This document shows, in pieces, positions 10,714 through 19,067 of a DNA stretch of 64,000 nucleotides. The stretch comes from Ruegeria sp. ANG-R (GTDB taxonomy: Bacteria; Pseudomonadota; Alphaproteobacteria; Rhodobacterales; Rhodobacteraceae). Position numbers and translations under genes: made by a program. Within the stretch, counting starts at the first letter, position 1. Each line of letters begins with the position of its first letter. The notes beneath the pieces are model-generated. The model was given only the letters and a program-made list of their open reading frames with translations, had not been told where the DNA came from and did not search any database. The stretch covers positions 1,290,453-1,354,452 of the forward strand of contig NZ_JWLJ01000001.1 in the NCBI RefSeq assembly GCF_000813985.1. Reading direction: 5' to 3'.

Positions 10714-10756
10714 TTGAAATGTTACAGATCGCAAAGCTCAATCCGTAACATTTCAA
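10714..10756. repeat. 12-bp perfect inverted repeat
   Basis: TTGAAATGTTAC at 10714-10725 is repeated inverted at 10745-10756 with a 19-base loop, 46 bases before the start of the orphan gene at 10803. There is no T-run, so a terminator for tyrS is less likely than an operator or an RNA hairpin. Confidence 0.6.
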
Positions 10757-10802
10757 GCCCGCCTCCCAATGACTACTGAAGTTTCGCGGAATAACAAACT
10801 CC

Positions 10803-11648
10803 ATGTCATCTGACCTACACGCTCCCGGCACCGAAAATTCAGCATTAGATATTCCACCAGCGTATGTGCCTCCGCGTCCACCCCCTAAGCCGAAATTTCC
10901 CATCCTGCTAATACTTATCTGGGGTGCCCTTTTTCTGACACTGATTTTGGCGAAAGAATTCCTTTGGGACAACCAAACCTCAGGTCGGGCAGGACTAAAA
11001 TACACCAGCGGCGATATGACTTGGCAGAGTATTGATCCAACGTGGTCTGAGATGTGGGGAGAATATGCGCTCGACATGTCGGTAAACCCCGTAAGCATAA
11101 GAAATTCTTCGGATGGGACCTTCCACATCAACGGCACCATTCTTCGTTCTCTGTGCGGTTCGGTTTTGACGAAATTGCCCGATCCGCCAGAAGGCGTTTC
11201 ACGCAAAGATATTTATCGCCTCGGTTTCAGATTCTATAACGCCAATGACCAAACGCCCACGGACGTTTTTCCAGTGCAAGTTCAGGACGGTGCTTGCGTC
11301 GCATACGACGATCAAGTGATATTTGACTGGAGCTATCCAGGGGCACTAGCCGGATGGTCCCCTGTGCGCTCCGAAGGTTCAAGTAAAGAAAAGCAAATCA
11401 TCTTTTTTGGCCGAAGAGGTGACGTGAAAGTTCCTTATGATCAAATTGATCTAATGCTTGCGTGCGAAGCGCTCTTTCTGGATTCTAGCGACAAAATGCG
11501 CGAAGTTTTATCGGAGGTGAAAGAATTGGAAATCCGCGCGGTGAAGGGGGTTGTTTCCGCCGTTTTTTGGGCGGGAATTTACCAATCACAGCACTTTCAG
11601 ATAATAAACGGTAGTTGCCTCGTACCGGGCGAAATCACCGACGGTTAA
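10803..11648 (+). CDS. Hypothetical single-pass membrane protein
   Basis: A 281-residue protein with a proline-rich cytoplasmic N-terminus (residues 1-31, ending PPRPPPKPKF), one membrane helix (PILLILIWGALFLTLIL, about 33-49) and a large C-terminal domain predicted outside the membrane. That domain has a few cysteines (SLCGSV, GACVAYDD, LACEAL, GSCLVPG). I do not recognise a family. Composition is AT-richer than the flanking tyrS and mttB-like genes, so it is probably an accessory gene. It appears monocistronic, with a terminator-like hairpin at 11784-11816. Confidence 0.7.
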   Translation: MSSDLHAPGTENSALDIPPAYVPPRPPPKPKFPILLILIWGALFLTLILAKEFLWDNQTSGRAGLKYTSGDMTWQSIDPTWSEMWGEYALDMSVNPVSIRNSSDGTFHINGTILRSLCGSVLTKLPDPPEGVSRKDIYRLGFRFYNANDQTPTDVFPVQVQDGACVAYDDQVIFDWSYPGALAGWSPVRSEGSSKEKQIIFFGRRGDVKVPYDQIDLMLACEALFLDSSDKMREVLSEVKELEIRAVKGVVSAVFWAGIYQSQHFQIINGSCLVPGEITDG

Positions 11649-11783
11649 GCAAGGATTCACAGTGCTTGCCATTGAATCCTGCTAGTTGAGAGTTAGCACT
11701 AGGGACGTGTCGAATTGGCCCAGATGTATCGACTAAGAACTAGCGGTTTGTCCCGCTTCTCAGCTATCGAGTGGTGATAGTAG

Positions 11784-11816
11784 AAAAACTCACCAAGATT
11801 TTTGGGGAGTTTTTTT
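11784..11816 (+). terminator. Rho-independent terminator
   Basis: AAAAACTC (11784-11791) pairs with GAGTTTTT (11807-11814) and runs into seven T residues. It separates the orphan membrane-protein gene from the catabolic island. Confidence 0.7.
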
Positions 11817-11831
11817 GATTTGAACCTGCTG

Positions 11832-11841
11832 CTGTATACTT
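11832..11841. promoter_or_regulatory. Candidate GntR operator (CTGTATACTT)
   Basis: The core GTATAC (11834-11839) matches the centre of the TTGTATACAA-type operators of FadR-subfamily GntR repressors. A better copy lies upstream of the island's own gntR at 20770-20779. It would allow the GntR protein to control the mttB-like gene. Confidence 0.35.
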
Positions 11842-12010
11842 GGTCGCAAGACTGTCGAATGTGAATCTTCAAAGCACGAAACAACCAGCCGCCTTCGGGC
11901 AACCGTACTCCCCCTCAGAATGGCAACGTCGCATTTCGCAACAGGTTTTCGCATTCCTGCATGTGGGCCCCACCCTTTCCGTTCCACACTGAACCGGAAG
12001 GAGGCACCAT

Positions 12011-13561
12011 ATGACCAGAACTGCCACTGCCACACGTACCGGAGGGCGCTCGGCCCGTCGCGCCATGCGCACCGCACCAAACTTCGAGATGTTGCCGGGC
12101 CTGACCCGCGGCATTCCGTTATGCGAGGTTATGGACGGCGCACAGGTTGAGCGCATCGATGCAGCCTCGATGGATATTCTGGAAAACGTGGGTGTCCAGT
12201 TCCGCGACCCCATCGCGCTGGAAGACTGGAAGAAGGCCGGCGCCAAGGTCGAAGGCGAGCTCGTCTATCTGGACCGCGGTCTAGTGCGCGGGCTGATCGC
12301 GACTATCCCGTCAGATTTCACCTACCACGCGCGCGATCCGAAAAAGAATGTCCGGCTTGGCGGCAGACATTCGATCTTCGTGCCGATGACCGGCGCGCCG
12401 TTCCTGCGTGATCTGGACGATGTGCGCCGCAACCCGACGCTGGACGATCTGGCGATGTTCCACAAGCTCAGCCATATGCTGCCTGCGCTGCATTCCTCAG
12501 CGCATCACATTGTCGAGCCGTATGACCACCCAATCAGCCAGCGGCACCTACGGATCACCTATTCGTCGATGAAGCACTCAGACAAAACCTTCATGGGCAT
12601 GACCACCTCGCCTAAGAATGCCGAGGATGTCATGGAGATGTGCGCCATCCTGTTTGGCGAGGAATTCCTTGAAGATCACCCGGTCACCACAGGCAATTGC
12701 AACGGCAATTCGCCGCTGGTCTGGGATGAAACCATGCTGGGCGCAATGCGCGCATTCTGTCGTCGTAAACAACCCGTGCTGTGCTCGCCCTTCGTGCTGG
12801 GCGGGGCCAATACGCCCGCCAGCGTACCCGCTACCGTGGCGCAACTGAACGCGGAAGCACTCAGTGCGCTGGCCTATACGCAGGTAATCCGCAAGGGCGC
12901 GCCTGCGATCTACGGGCACTACCTGTCGACCGTTTCTATGAAATCCGGCGCGCCTATGGCAGGCACGCCCGAGATCAGCCTGATGAACTTTATGATCGGT
13001 CAGATGGCCCGGTATTACGAAGTGCCATGGCGCACTTCGAACACACTGGGCGGGGCAAAAACCTTTGACGCGCAGGCAGGCTATGAATCCGCGACCACTC
13101 TGCAGGCGGTGATCCATGCGGGTGCTAATTATATCTGGCACTCGGCAGGCTGGAACGAGGCCGGGATGCACTGCTCGACCGCCAAGTTCATCGTCGATGC
13201 GGAACAATGTGCCATGGCCTATCGCATGGCCGAGGGTCCAAAGTGGCACGATTTTGATCAGGCGGTTTCTGCTGTTGGCGATATCGGCCCCGGCGGGCAT
13301 TATCTGGGGCACCCCCACACGCAGGACAATTTTCAGAACGCGTTCTTCATGCCCGACATGTTCGACAATAACTCGATCGAGCAATGGCAGGCCGAGGGCT
13401 GTGTCGAAATCACCGAACGCGCCCTCAAACACGCCCGCAAGCTGCTGGCCGAATATCAGGAGCCGACGCTGGACACCGCCAAGAACGAGGAACTGTTGGA
13501 CTACATCGCCCGACGCGAACGAGAAATCCCGGCAGCGGATGAGCTGAATCAGACCTATTGA
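12011..13561 (+). CDS. MttB-superfamily (trimethylamine methyltransferase family) protein
   Basis: A 516-residue member of the trimethylamine-corrinoid methyltransferase superfamily (COG5598). Recognisable stretches are the N-terminal LPGLTRGIPLCEVMDGAQVERI and ILENVGVQFRDP, then GNCNGNSPLVWDETMLGAM and the C-terminal FFMPDMFDNNSIEQWQAEG. There is no in-frame amber codon, so it is a non-pyrrolysine member. Characterised ones (MtgB, MtpB and relatives) demethylate quaternary amines such as glycine betaine and proline betaine. A strong ribosome binding site precedes the ATG. It is followed by a terminator and then an hpbD-like gene, which points to a betaine substrate. No corrinoid-binding partner protein is encoded nearby, so the methyl acceptor is unknown. 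Confidence 0.9.
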   Translation: MTRTATATRTGGRSARRAMRTAPNFEMLPGLTRGIPLCEVMDGAQVERIDAASMDILENVGVQFRDPIALEDWKKAGAKVEGELVYLDRGLVRGLIATIPSDFTYHARDPKKNVRLGGRHSIFVPMTGAPFLRDLDDVRRNPTLDDLAMFHKLSHMLPALHSSAHHIVEPYDHPISQRHLRITYSSMKHSDKTFMGMTTSPKNAEDVMEMCAILFGEEFLEDHPVTTGNCNGNSPLVWDETMLGAMRAFCRRKQPVLCSPFVLGGANTPASVPATVAQLNAEALSALAYTQVIRKGAPAIYGHYLSTVSMKSGAPMAGTPEISLMNFMIGQMARYYEVPWRTSNTLGGAKTFDAQAGYESATTLQAVIHAGANYIWHSAGWNEAGMHCSTAKFIVDAEQCAMAYRMAEGPKWHDFDQAVSAVGDIGPGGHYLGHPHTQDNFQNAFFMPDMFDNNSIEQWQAEGCVEITERALKHARKLLAEYQEPTLDTAKNEELLDYIARREREIPAADELNQTY

Positions 13562-13581
13562 GATACTCTCCCCTGAAACTC

Positions 13582-13610
13582 ACCCGCCCGAATCACCGGG
13601 CGGGTCTTTT
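13582..13610 (+). terminator. Rho-independent terminator between mttB-like gene and hpbD
   Basis: ACCCGCCCG (13582-13590) and CGGGCGGGT (13597-13605) form a perfect 9-bp stem with a 6-base loop, followed by CTTTT. It should make the mttB-like gene largely monocistronic, or lower expression of the following genes. Confidence 0.85.
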
Positions 13611-13639
13611 CCATTCAGAGACATCGGGAAACGCACATA

Positions 13640-14743
13640 GTGAAAATCGCGGAAATCCACATCTACAGCCACGATCTGCCTGTCAAAAACGGCCCCTATA
13701 CGATGGCCCGTGCTCAGGTATGGGCGCTGGATACCACTCTGGTCAAACTGGTCGGCGACAATGGCCTCGTGGGATGGGGCGAGACCTGCCCGGTTGGTCC
13801 CACCTACGCCGAAGCGCACGCCACCGGTGCCCGCGCCGCGCTGGCGCAGATGGCCCCCGATCTGATCGGGGCCGAGGTGTCGCCGCTGGGTCTGCATCGG
13901 CGCATGGACAGCCTGCTGAACGGTCACAACTATGCCAAGGCCGCGATTGATATCGCAGCGCATGATCTGCTGGGCAAACACCACGGGGTCAGCGTGTCGA
14001 CACTGCTGGGCGGTGCTGTAACGGACAATGTGCCCTCGTATTACGCAACCGGCGTTGGTGCGCCGGACGACATCGCGCGATTGGCGGCGGACAAACGGGC
14101 CGAAGGTTACCCTCGCCTGCAGATCAAGGTCGGCGGTCGCCCGGTCGAATTGGACATCGAAACCATCCGCAAGGTTTGGGAAGTTATCGGCGGTTCGGAC
14201 ATGCGCCTTGCGGTGGATGGCAACCGTGGCTGGACAACCCGCGACGCGCTGCGCGTCAGCCGCGAATGTCCCGACATTCCGTTCATCATGGAGCAACCCT
14301 GCAACACGATGGAAGATCTGCAAAAGATCCGGGCACAGATTGGCCACGCGATCTACATGGACGAAAACAGCACCAGTCTGAACACCGTCATCACCGCCGC
14401 AGGGACCGGGCTGGTGGACGGGTTTGGCATGAAAGTTACGCGTATCGGAGGCCTGCACCCGATGCGCACCTTCCGCGATCTATGCGAGGCTCGTAACCTG
14501 CCCCATACCTGCGACGACAGCTGGGGCGGCGACATCATCGCTGCGGCCTGTACCCATATTGGTGCGACGGTAAAGCCCGAGTTGCTCGAAGGCGTCTGGC
14601 TGGCGGCCCCCTATATCGAAGGCAACTATGATCCGAAAAACGGTATCCGGATTGAGGGCGGCCATATCCGCGTTCCCACCGGACCGGGGCTTGGCATTAC
14701 GCCCGACGAAAGCCGATTTGGTGCGCCGGTCGCATCGTTCTGA
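13640..14743 (+). CDS. hpbD: HpbD-like 4-hydroxyproline betaine 2-epimerase / proline betaine racemase
   Basis: A 367-residue enolase-superfamily enzyme of the muconate-lactonising/racemase branch. Catalytic Lys163 (RLQIKVGG) and Lys265 ([11 protein letters not shown]) sit on opposite sides of the site as expected for 1,1-proton transfer. Metal ligands are Asp193 (AVDGNRGW), Glu219 (EQP) and the acidic pair at 241-242 (MDEN). The sequence closely resembles the Pelagibaca bermudensis HpbD as I remember it (MKIAEIH start, [20 protein letters not shown], [11 protein letters not shown]); no alignment was run. HpbD epimerises trans-4-hydroxy-L-proline betaine and racemises proline betaine, the entry step of osmolyte catabolism. 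A ribosome binding site is weak. It is followed closely by two SDR genes. Confidence 0.87.
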   Translation: MKIAEIHIYSHDLPVKNGPYTMARAQVWALDTTLVKLVGDNGLVGWGETCPVGPTYAEAHATGARAALAQMAPDLIGAEVSPLGLHRRMDSLLNGHNYAKAAIDIAAHDLLGKHHGVSVSTLLGGAVTDNVPSYYATGVGAPDDIARLAADKRAEGYPRLQIKVGGRPVELDIETIRKVWEVIGGSDMRLAVDGNRGWTTRDALRVSRECPDIPFIMEQPCNTMEDLQKIRAQIGHAIYMDENSTSLNTVITAAGTGLVDGFGMKVTRIGGLHPMRTFRDLCEARNLPHTCDDSWGGDIIAAACTHIGATVKPELLEGVWLAAPYIEGNYDPKNGIRIEGGHIRVPTGPGLGITPDESRFGAPVASF

Positions 14744-14755
14744 TTGGAGGCGATC

Positions 14756-15487
14756 ATGGATTTCCACGGAAAAACAGCGCTGGTGACCGGTGCCGCCGGG
14801 GGTATTGGAGCCTCTCTCGTACAGCGCCTGCGCGCCGCAGGCGCGCGTGTGGCGGTTGCAGACCGTTCTGTCGACGGGATCGAAGCCGAGGCACACTTGC
14901 CCGGCGACCTGCTGGACCCAGCCTATGCCGACGCGTTGCCCTCGAATGCGGCAGAAGCGCTGAGCGGTCTCGATATCGTCGTCAACAACGCAGGCGTGAT
15001 CACGCGCGGGGCCGTGACCGCAACCTCGGACGAGGATTGGGCCTTGTCGCTGGGCGTGAATGTCGAGGCGCCGTTCCGCATCTGCCGCGCCGCCATTCCG
15101 ATCATGGCTGAGGCAGGCGGCGGCTCGATCGTGAACACCGCGTCCTGCTGGGGCCTCCGGCCCGGGCCGGATCATGCGCTTTACTGCATGACAAAAGCGG
15201 CCATTGCCAGCCTGACGCAATGCATGGGGCAGGATCACGCCCATCAGGGCATCCGCATCAACGCCGTCTGCCCGAACGAGGTGAACACGCCGATGCTGCG
15301 CTCGGGCTTTGCCAAACGCGGGTTTGATCCTGATACTGCCGTTGCCGAACTTGGAAAATCAGTGCCGCTGGGTCGGATCGCCGAGCCTGCGGATATCGCG
15401 GACGTGATCCTGTTTTTGGCCTCGGACGCCGCACGTTACATGTGCGGTGCACTGGTCGAAGTTAACGGAGGCAAGCCGGTCCAATGA
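14756..15487 (+). CDS. Short-chain dehydrogenase/reductase (first of pair)
   Basis: A 243-residue classical SDR. The NAD(P)-binding TGAAGGIG, the NNAG motif (VVNNAGVI) and the catalytic Ser plus YxxxK (YCMTK) are all present. The start is the ATG at 14756, placed 5 bases after a TTGGAGG ribosome binding site; the longer frame adds four residues. It overlaps the next SDR gene by four bases (ATGA), so the two are translationally coupled. The substrate is unknown; the position after hpbD suggests oxidation of a hydroxyl on the betaine or a degradation product. Confidence 0.92.
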   Translation: MDFHGKTALVTGAAGGIGASLVQRLRAAGARVAVADRSVDGIEAEAHLPGDLLDPAYADALPSNAAEALSGLDIVVNNAGVITRGAVTATSDEDWALSLGVNVEAPFRICRAAIPIMAEAGGGSIVNTASCWGLRPGPDHALYCMTKAAIASLTQCMGQDHAHQGIRINAVCPNEVNTPMLRSGFAKRGFDPDTAVAELGKSVPLGRIAEPADIADVILFLASDAARYMCGALVEVNGGKPVQ

Positions 15488-16218
15488 ACAGATTCGCCGG
15501 AAAAACCGCCCTTGTGACCGGTGGGCGCAGCGGTATCGGACGCGCCATCGCGCAACGCCTGCGCGACGAAGGGGCCAATGTTTTCACCGCGCAGCGTGGA
15601 ACGGATGACGAGTTTCCCTCCTTCCCTGCGGATTTCTCTGACCCGAACAGCCCCGCAGAGATCATCCAGCAGGCCATTGCTCAAGCTGGCCAGCTGGATG
15701 TGCTGATCAACAACGCGGGCATGATGCAGGAAGCATCGGTCGACGACATGTCTCTGGCGGATTGGCAGCGCAATCTGGCCGTCAACCTGACCGCCCCTTT
15801 CCTGCTGATCCAGGCCGCTTTGCCGCATCTGCGCAGAACCAGAGGCAGCATCGTCAACATCGGGTCGGTCGAAGGCTTGGGCAGCAATCCCGGCCATGCC
15901 GCCTATTGCGCTTCAAAAGCCGGGTTGCATGGGCTGACCCGCGCGGTTGCCGTTGACCACGGCGCGGAAGGCATCCGCTGTAATGCGGTGGCTCCGGGCT
16001 GGATCGACACCGATCTCAACCTCGATTTCATCGAAAGCATGGACGACCCGGGCGCCTTCCGCCGGGACATTGCCCGTATTCACCCGGTAGGCCGCACGGG
16101 CGATCCCAAAGAGGTCGCCGCGCTGGTCGCCTTCCTCGCTGCCGAGGAATCAGGCTTTGTCACTGGTCAGATCTATACGGTCGATGGCGGGCGGATGGCG
16201 AAGCTCAGCCTGCCATAA
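15484..16218 (+). CDS. Short-chain dehydrogenase/reductase (second of pair)
   Basis: A 244-residue classical SDR with TGGRSGIG cofactor loop, INNAGMM, the catalytic Ser of NIGSVEG and YCASK. It overlaps the preceding SDR by ATGA. The protein is only moderately like its neighbour, so this is not a recent tandem duplication. It ends the plus-strand arm of the island, convergent with the FAD oxidoreductase gene. Substrate unknown. Confidence 0.92.
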   Translation: MNRFAGKTALVTGGRSGIGRAIAQRLRDEGANVFTAQRGTDDEFPSFPADFSDPNSPAEIIQQAIAQAGQLDVLINNAGMMQEASVDDMSLADWQRNLAVNLTAPFLLIQAALPHLRRTRGSIVNIGSVEGLGSNPGHAAYCASKAGLHGLTRAVAVDHGAEGIRCNAVAPGWIDTDLNLDFIESMDDPGAFRRDIARIHPVGRTGDPKEVAALVAFLAAEESGFVTGQIYTVDGGRMAKLSLP

Positions 16219-16235
16219 ATAGCCCTAAGGCTATT
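16218..16235. terminator. Short hairpin over convergent stop codons
   Basis: AATAGCC (16218-16224) and GGCTATT (16229-16235) form a perfect 7-bp stem with a CTAA loop, spanning the end of the SDR gene and the stop of the FAD gene. No T-run, so only a weak bidirectional terminator. Confidence 0.4.
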
Positions 16236-17571
16236 CGGCACCGGATCGCCACTCTTTCCAGCGCAGATACGCATTGGCACCCACCGATGCGAAAGGCTCG
16301 GGCGGCAATCGCGGTGGCATTGGCTGCGCCAGGAAATGATCTGCGATTGGTGATGCCTTCTGCAGCACAAGCTCCGCCGCGCCCATTCCCTGCAAGGTAC
16401 CTCGGGCAATGCCCAGTCCATTCTGGCAACAGGCGGCATAAACCCCCTGCTCGATCTCACCAAACGCGGCCGAACCATTGCGGCTGAGGCACAGCATCCC
16501 GGCCCAGCGATGTTCCATCCGCACATCCGGCAGGTTCGGAAACCGTTCCCGAAACTTGCGGTCATGCACCCTGCCCGCCCTTTTCAAATGGCGGTCGCTG
16601 CTGTGGATCGAAGGATGAAAGCTGGAACAGGTTCGGATCAGAATACGATTCCCACAGCCGCCGGAAATCCGCCGGACCGAGGTGCCCATCGGGTCCGCAG
16701 GCGTCACCGACCAGCGCGGTTGCCCGCCCAGCGTCGCGATCTGTGCTGCATTCAACGGTTCCGTTATCGACGCGTAAAGACAGATGTGCATCAGACGGCG
16801 CTGATAAAAGCCAAAGCTTTCGATGTGCCCGTTATTGGCCAAGACAATGCGTCCGGTCGACACTCTGGCTTTTTTGGTTTCGACCTCCCAGCCGCTGCCT
16901 TTCTTGCTGAAACCGGTCACGGGTGAATTCTCGAATACCCCGACCTGTCCTGCCAGATGCGCGGACAGGGCCCGGACGTAGGCGGCAGGCTGTATCATCA
17001 CCGTTCCCGGCGCGAACAGGCCCGAGGTGTAATGCGGACTGCCCGTCAGCGCCTGCATCTGGTGTGCGTCATACTGCTCACAAGGTTCTCCGAGCTGCGC
17101 CAGATGTGCTGCGTAATCTGCGTTGTGCCGGTCCCCGTCTGGTGTCGCCGCAGCATTGATCTTGCCGCAGGGATCGAACATCTCGGGCGATAGCTCACAT
17201 TGCGCCGCAACCTCTGTCGCAAAGGCAATCGCCTGCCGGTTCAGCGCAATACTGGCCCGATCCGCCTCCAACCCGTCGCTCGCATAATTGTCCGAGGCCA
17301 GATCATGCGGCAGATCGATCATAAAACCCGAATTGCGCCCGGCGGACCCTTCGGCAAATCGCCCGGCCTCCAACACCACGACCTTCAGCCCCGGATCAAG
17401 CTGATGCAGCCGCCGGGCCGCCGACAACCCGGCAAACCCACCGCCGATGATGGTCACATCTGCGGTCTGGTTCTGTTCAAGTCGAGGCAGGTCTTGCTGC
17501 GGCGGCAAGATGGCATTCCACCCCGCCGCGCCGGTCTGCCGGGGCAGACGTTTGGCGGTATAGACCGTCAA
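16231..17571 (-). CDS. FAD-dependent amine/amino acid oxidoreductase (DAO family)
   Basis: A 446-residue DAO-superfamily flavoprotein. VTIIGGGFAGLSAARRL (GxGxxG at residues 43-48) binds the ADP part of FAD; GSAGRNSGFMID and the C-terminal YAACCQNGLGIARGTLQG resemble gamma-glutamylputrescine oxidase (PuuB) and related enzymes that oxidise amines or N-methyl amino acids to imines or demethylated products. It overlaps the aldehyde dehydrogenase gene by four bases, in the order GntR-DapA family-ALDH-FAD. In a betaine route it could oxidise N-methylproline or D-/cis-hydroxyproline. PuuB-like polyamine degradation is the alternative. Confidence 0.88.
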   Translation of the reverse strand: MTVYTAKRLPRQTGAAGWNAILPPQQDLPRLEQNQTADVTIIGGGFAGLSAARRLHQLDPGLKVVVLEAGRFAEGSAGRNSGFMIDLPHDLASDNYASDGLEADRASIALNRQAIAFATEVAAQCELSPEMFDPCGKINAAATPDGDRHNADYAAHLAQLGEPCEQYDAHQMQALTGSPHYTSGLFAPGTVMIQPAAYVRALSAHLAGQVGVFENSPVTGFSKKGSGWEVETKKARVSTGRIVLANNGHIESFGFYQRRLMHICLYASITEPLNAAQIATLGGQPRWSVTPADPMGTSVRRISGGCGNRILIRTCSSFHPSIHSSDRHLKRAGRVHDRKFRERFPNLPDVRMEHRWAGMLCLSRNGSAAFGEIEQGVYAACCQNGLGIARGTLQGMGAAELVLQKASPIADHFLAQPMPPRLPPEPFASVGANAYLRWKEWRSGAE

Positions 17572-19064
17572 TCCACCGCCTCGTCTTCGTCGTCGGCCAG
17601 ATCAATCCAGATGGTTTTCAGCTGGGTATACTGATCATGCGCGTGGACCGAGTTATCACGTCCGCCAAACCCGGACTGCTTGTAACCGCCAAAAGGCGTG
17701 GTGATGTCGCCTTCACCGAAGCTGTTGACCGTGACGGTCCCTGCCCGGATCGCCCGCGCACCCCGAATGGCGCGTTTGGCGTTGGCCGTAAAGATCGAGG
17801 CACACAGGCCATACTCGGTGTCATTGGCGATGCTGATCGCCTCGTCAAAGCCCGAGACTTCGATCACCGAAAGGACCGGGCCAAAGATTTCCTCGCGCGC
17901 CAAAGTGGCGTCGTTTCCGGGCACTTCGACCACCGTGGCCTCGACAAAGCCCTTGTCCGCCTTGCCACCGATCAGCACGTTTTCGGCCTGTTCCAGATAT
18001 CCGCAGACCTTGATGTAATGCCCCTCGCTGACCAGCGCGCCCATGCGGGTTTCAGGGTCCAGCGGATCGCCGACATTCCAATGTTTGGCGTGATGGGCAA
18101 TACGCTCCAACAGTTCCGCCTTCACGTCCTTATGCACGATCAACCGCGACGAGGCCGAGCAATTCTCGCCCATGTTCCAGAACGCGCCATTGACGATATG
18201 CGCCGCCACGCGGTCCAGGTTTTCCGCATCGTCCATCACAATGGCCGGGTTCTTGCCGCCCATCTCAAGCACCACTTCCTTGGCGTTGCTTTCGGCGGAA
18301 TAGCTCAGGAATTTCTTGCCCGTCATGGTCGAGCCGGTGAACGAAACCATGTCGATATCCATATGCCGCCCGATGGGTTCACCGACCTCGGCCCCGCCCC
18401 CCGGTACGACGTTCAGTACACCGCGCGGCAAACCTGCCTCTGCAGCCAATTCCGCCACCTTCAGCGCCGTCAACGATGTCTCGGTTGCCGGTTTAATCAC
18501 CACGGAACAACCTGCCGCCAGCGCAGGCCCGATCTTCCATGCCAACATCAGCAGAGGGAAGTTCCACGGCAATACCAGCCCAACCACACCGATGGGTTCA
18601 CGCACCACCATGGCGATATGGTCATCACTGGCCGGTGAGACCTGATCGTAAATCTTGTCGATCGCCTCGGCGTGCCATTTCAGGCAGTGGATCGTCTCGG
18701 GCACATCCACGGTTTCGCAATCATAAATCGTCTTGCCACTATCGATGCTCTCCATCACCGCCAGTTCCCGCGCGTTGCGGGTAATCAGCTTGCACAGGCG
18801 GATCAGAACGTCCTTGCGATCCGACGGGTGCATCTTTGACCAACGCCCATCGTCAAACGCCTCACGCGCCTTTTCGACGGCGAAATCCACATCCTCGGCG
18901 CCACAGGCCGCGATGCTGGTCAGCACCGCCCCTGTGGCCGGATTGACAGTCTCGAACACCTGTCCCGAGTTTGCCGGGCGATAGCCGCCATCAATGAACG
19001 CACCCGTCGGCAAATCCAGATGCGCGGCGATGGATTCGTATTCGTCTTTCGTCAGCAAGCTCAT
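17568..19064 (-). CDS. Aldehyde dehydrogenase (PuuC/semialdehyde type)
   Basis: A 498-residue NAD(P)-dependent ALDH of normal length. Catalytic Cys302 (GENCSASSR), general-base Glu267 (LEMGGKNP), the oxyanion Asn in LPWNFP and the cofactor loop FTGSTMTGK are all present. Family resemblance is to PuuC and related broad-range semialdehyde dehydrogenases. Between the DapA-family and FAD genes, a role as 2-oxoglutarate semialdehyde dehydrogenase of hydroxyproline breakdown is attractive, but the specificity is inferred only from context. It overlaps the FAD gene by ATGA and starts 3 bases after the DapA-family stop. Confidence 0.92.
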   Translation of the reverse strand: MSLLTKDEYESIAAHLDLPTGAFIDGGYRPANSGQVFETVNPATGAVLTSIAACGAEDVDFAVEKAREAFDDGRWSKMHPSDRKDVLIRLCKLITRNARELAVMESIDSGKTIYDCETVDVPETIHCLKWHAEAIDKIYDQVSPASDDHIAMVVREPIGVVGLVLPWNFPLLMLAWKIGPALAAGCSVVIKPATETSLTALKVAELAAEAGLPRGVLNVVPGGGAEVGEPIGRHMDIDMVSFTGSTMTGKKFLSYSAESNAKEVVLEMGGKNPAIVMDDAENLDRVAAHIVNGAFWNMGENCSASSRLIVHKDVKAELLERIAHHAKHWNVGDPLDPETRMGALVSEGHYIKVCGYLEQAENVLIGGKADKGFVEATVVEVPGNDATLAREEIFGPVLSVIEVSGFDEAISIANDTEYGLCASIFTANAKRAIRGARAIRAGTVTVNSFGEGDITTPFGGYKQSGFGGRDNSVHAHDQYTQLKTIWIDLADDEDEAVD

Positions 19065-19067
19065 GCC

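Larger units (their letters stand above)
11649..12010. other. Intergenic stretch upstream of the betaine island
   Basis: About 360 bases without a credible gene. It holds a T-rich terminator (11784-11816), a GTATAC operator candidate (11832-11841) and the strong ribosome binding site of the mttB-like gene (GGAAGGAGG, 11996-12003). The promoter of the mttB-like gene must lie here but I cannot place its -35/-10 boxes with confidence. Confidence 0.6.

Noticed and set aside
12011-13561. Pyrrolysine-containing MttB
   Set aside because: There is no in-frame TAG codon and no pyl genes are visible.
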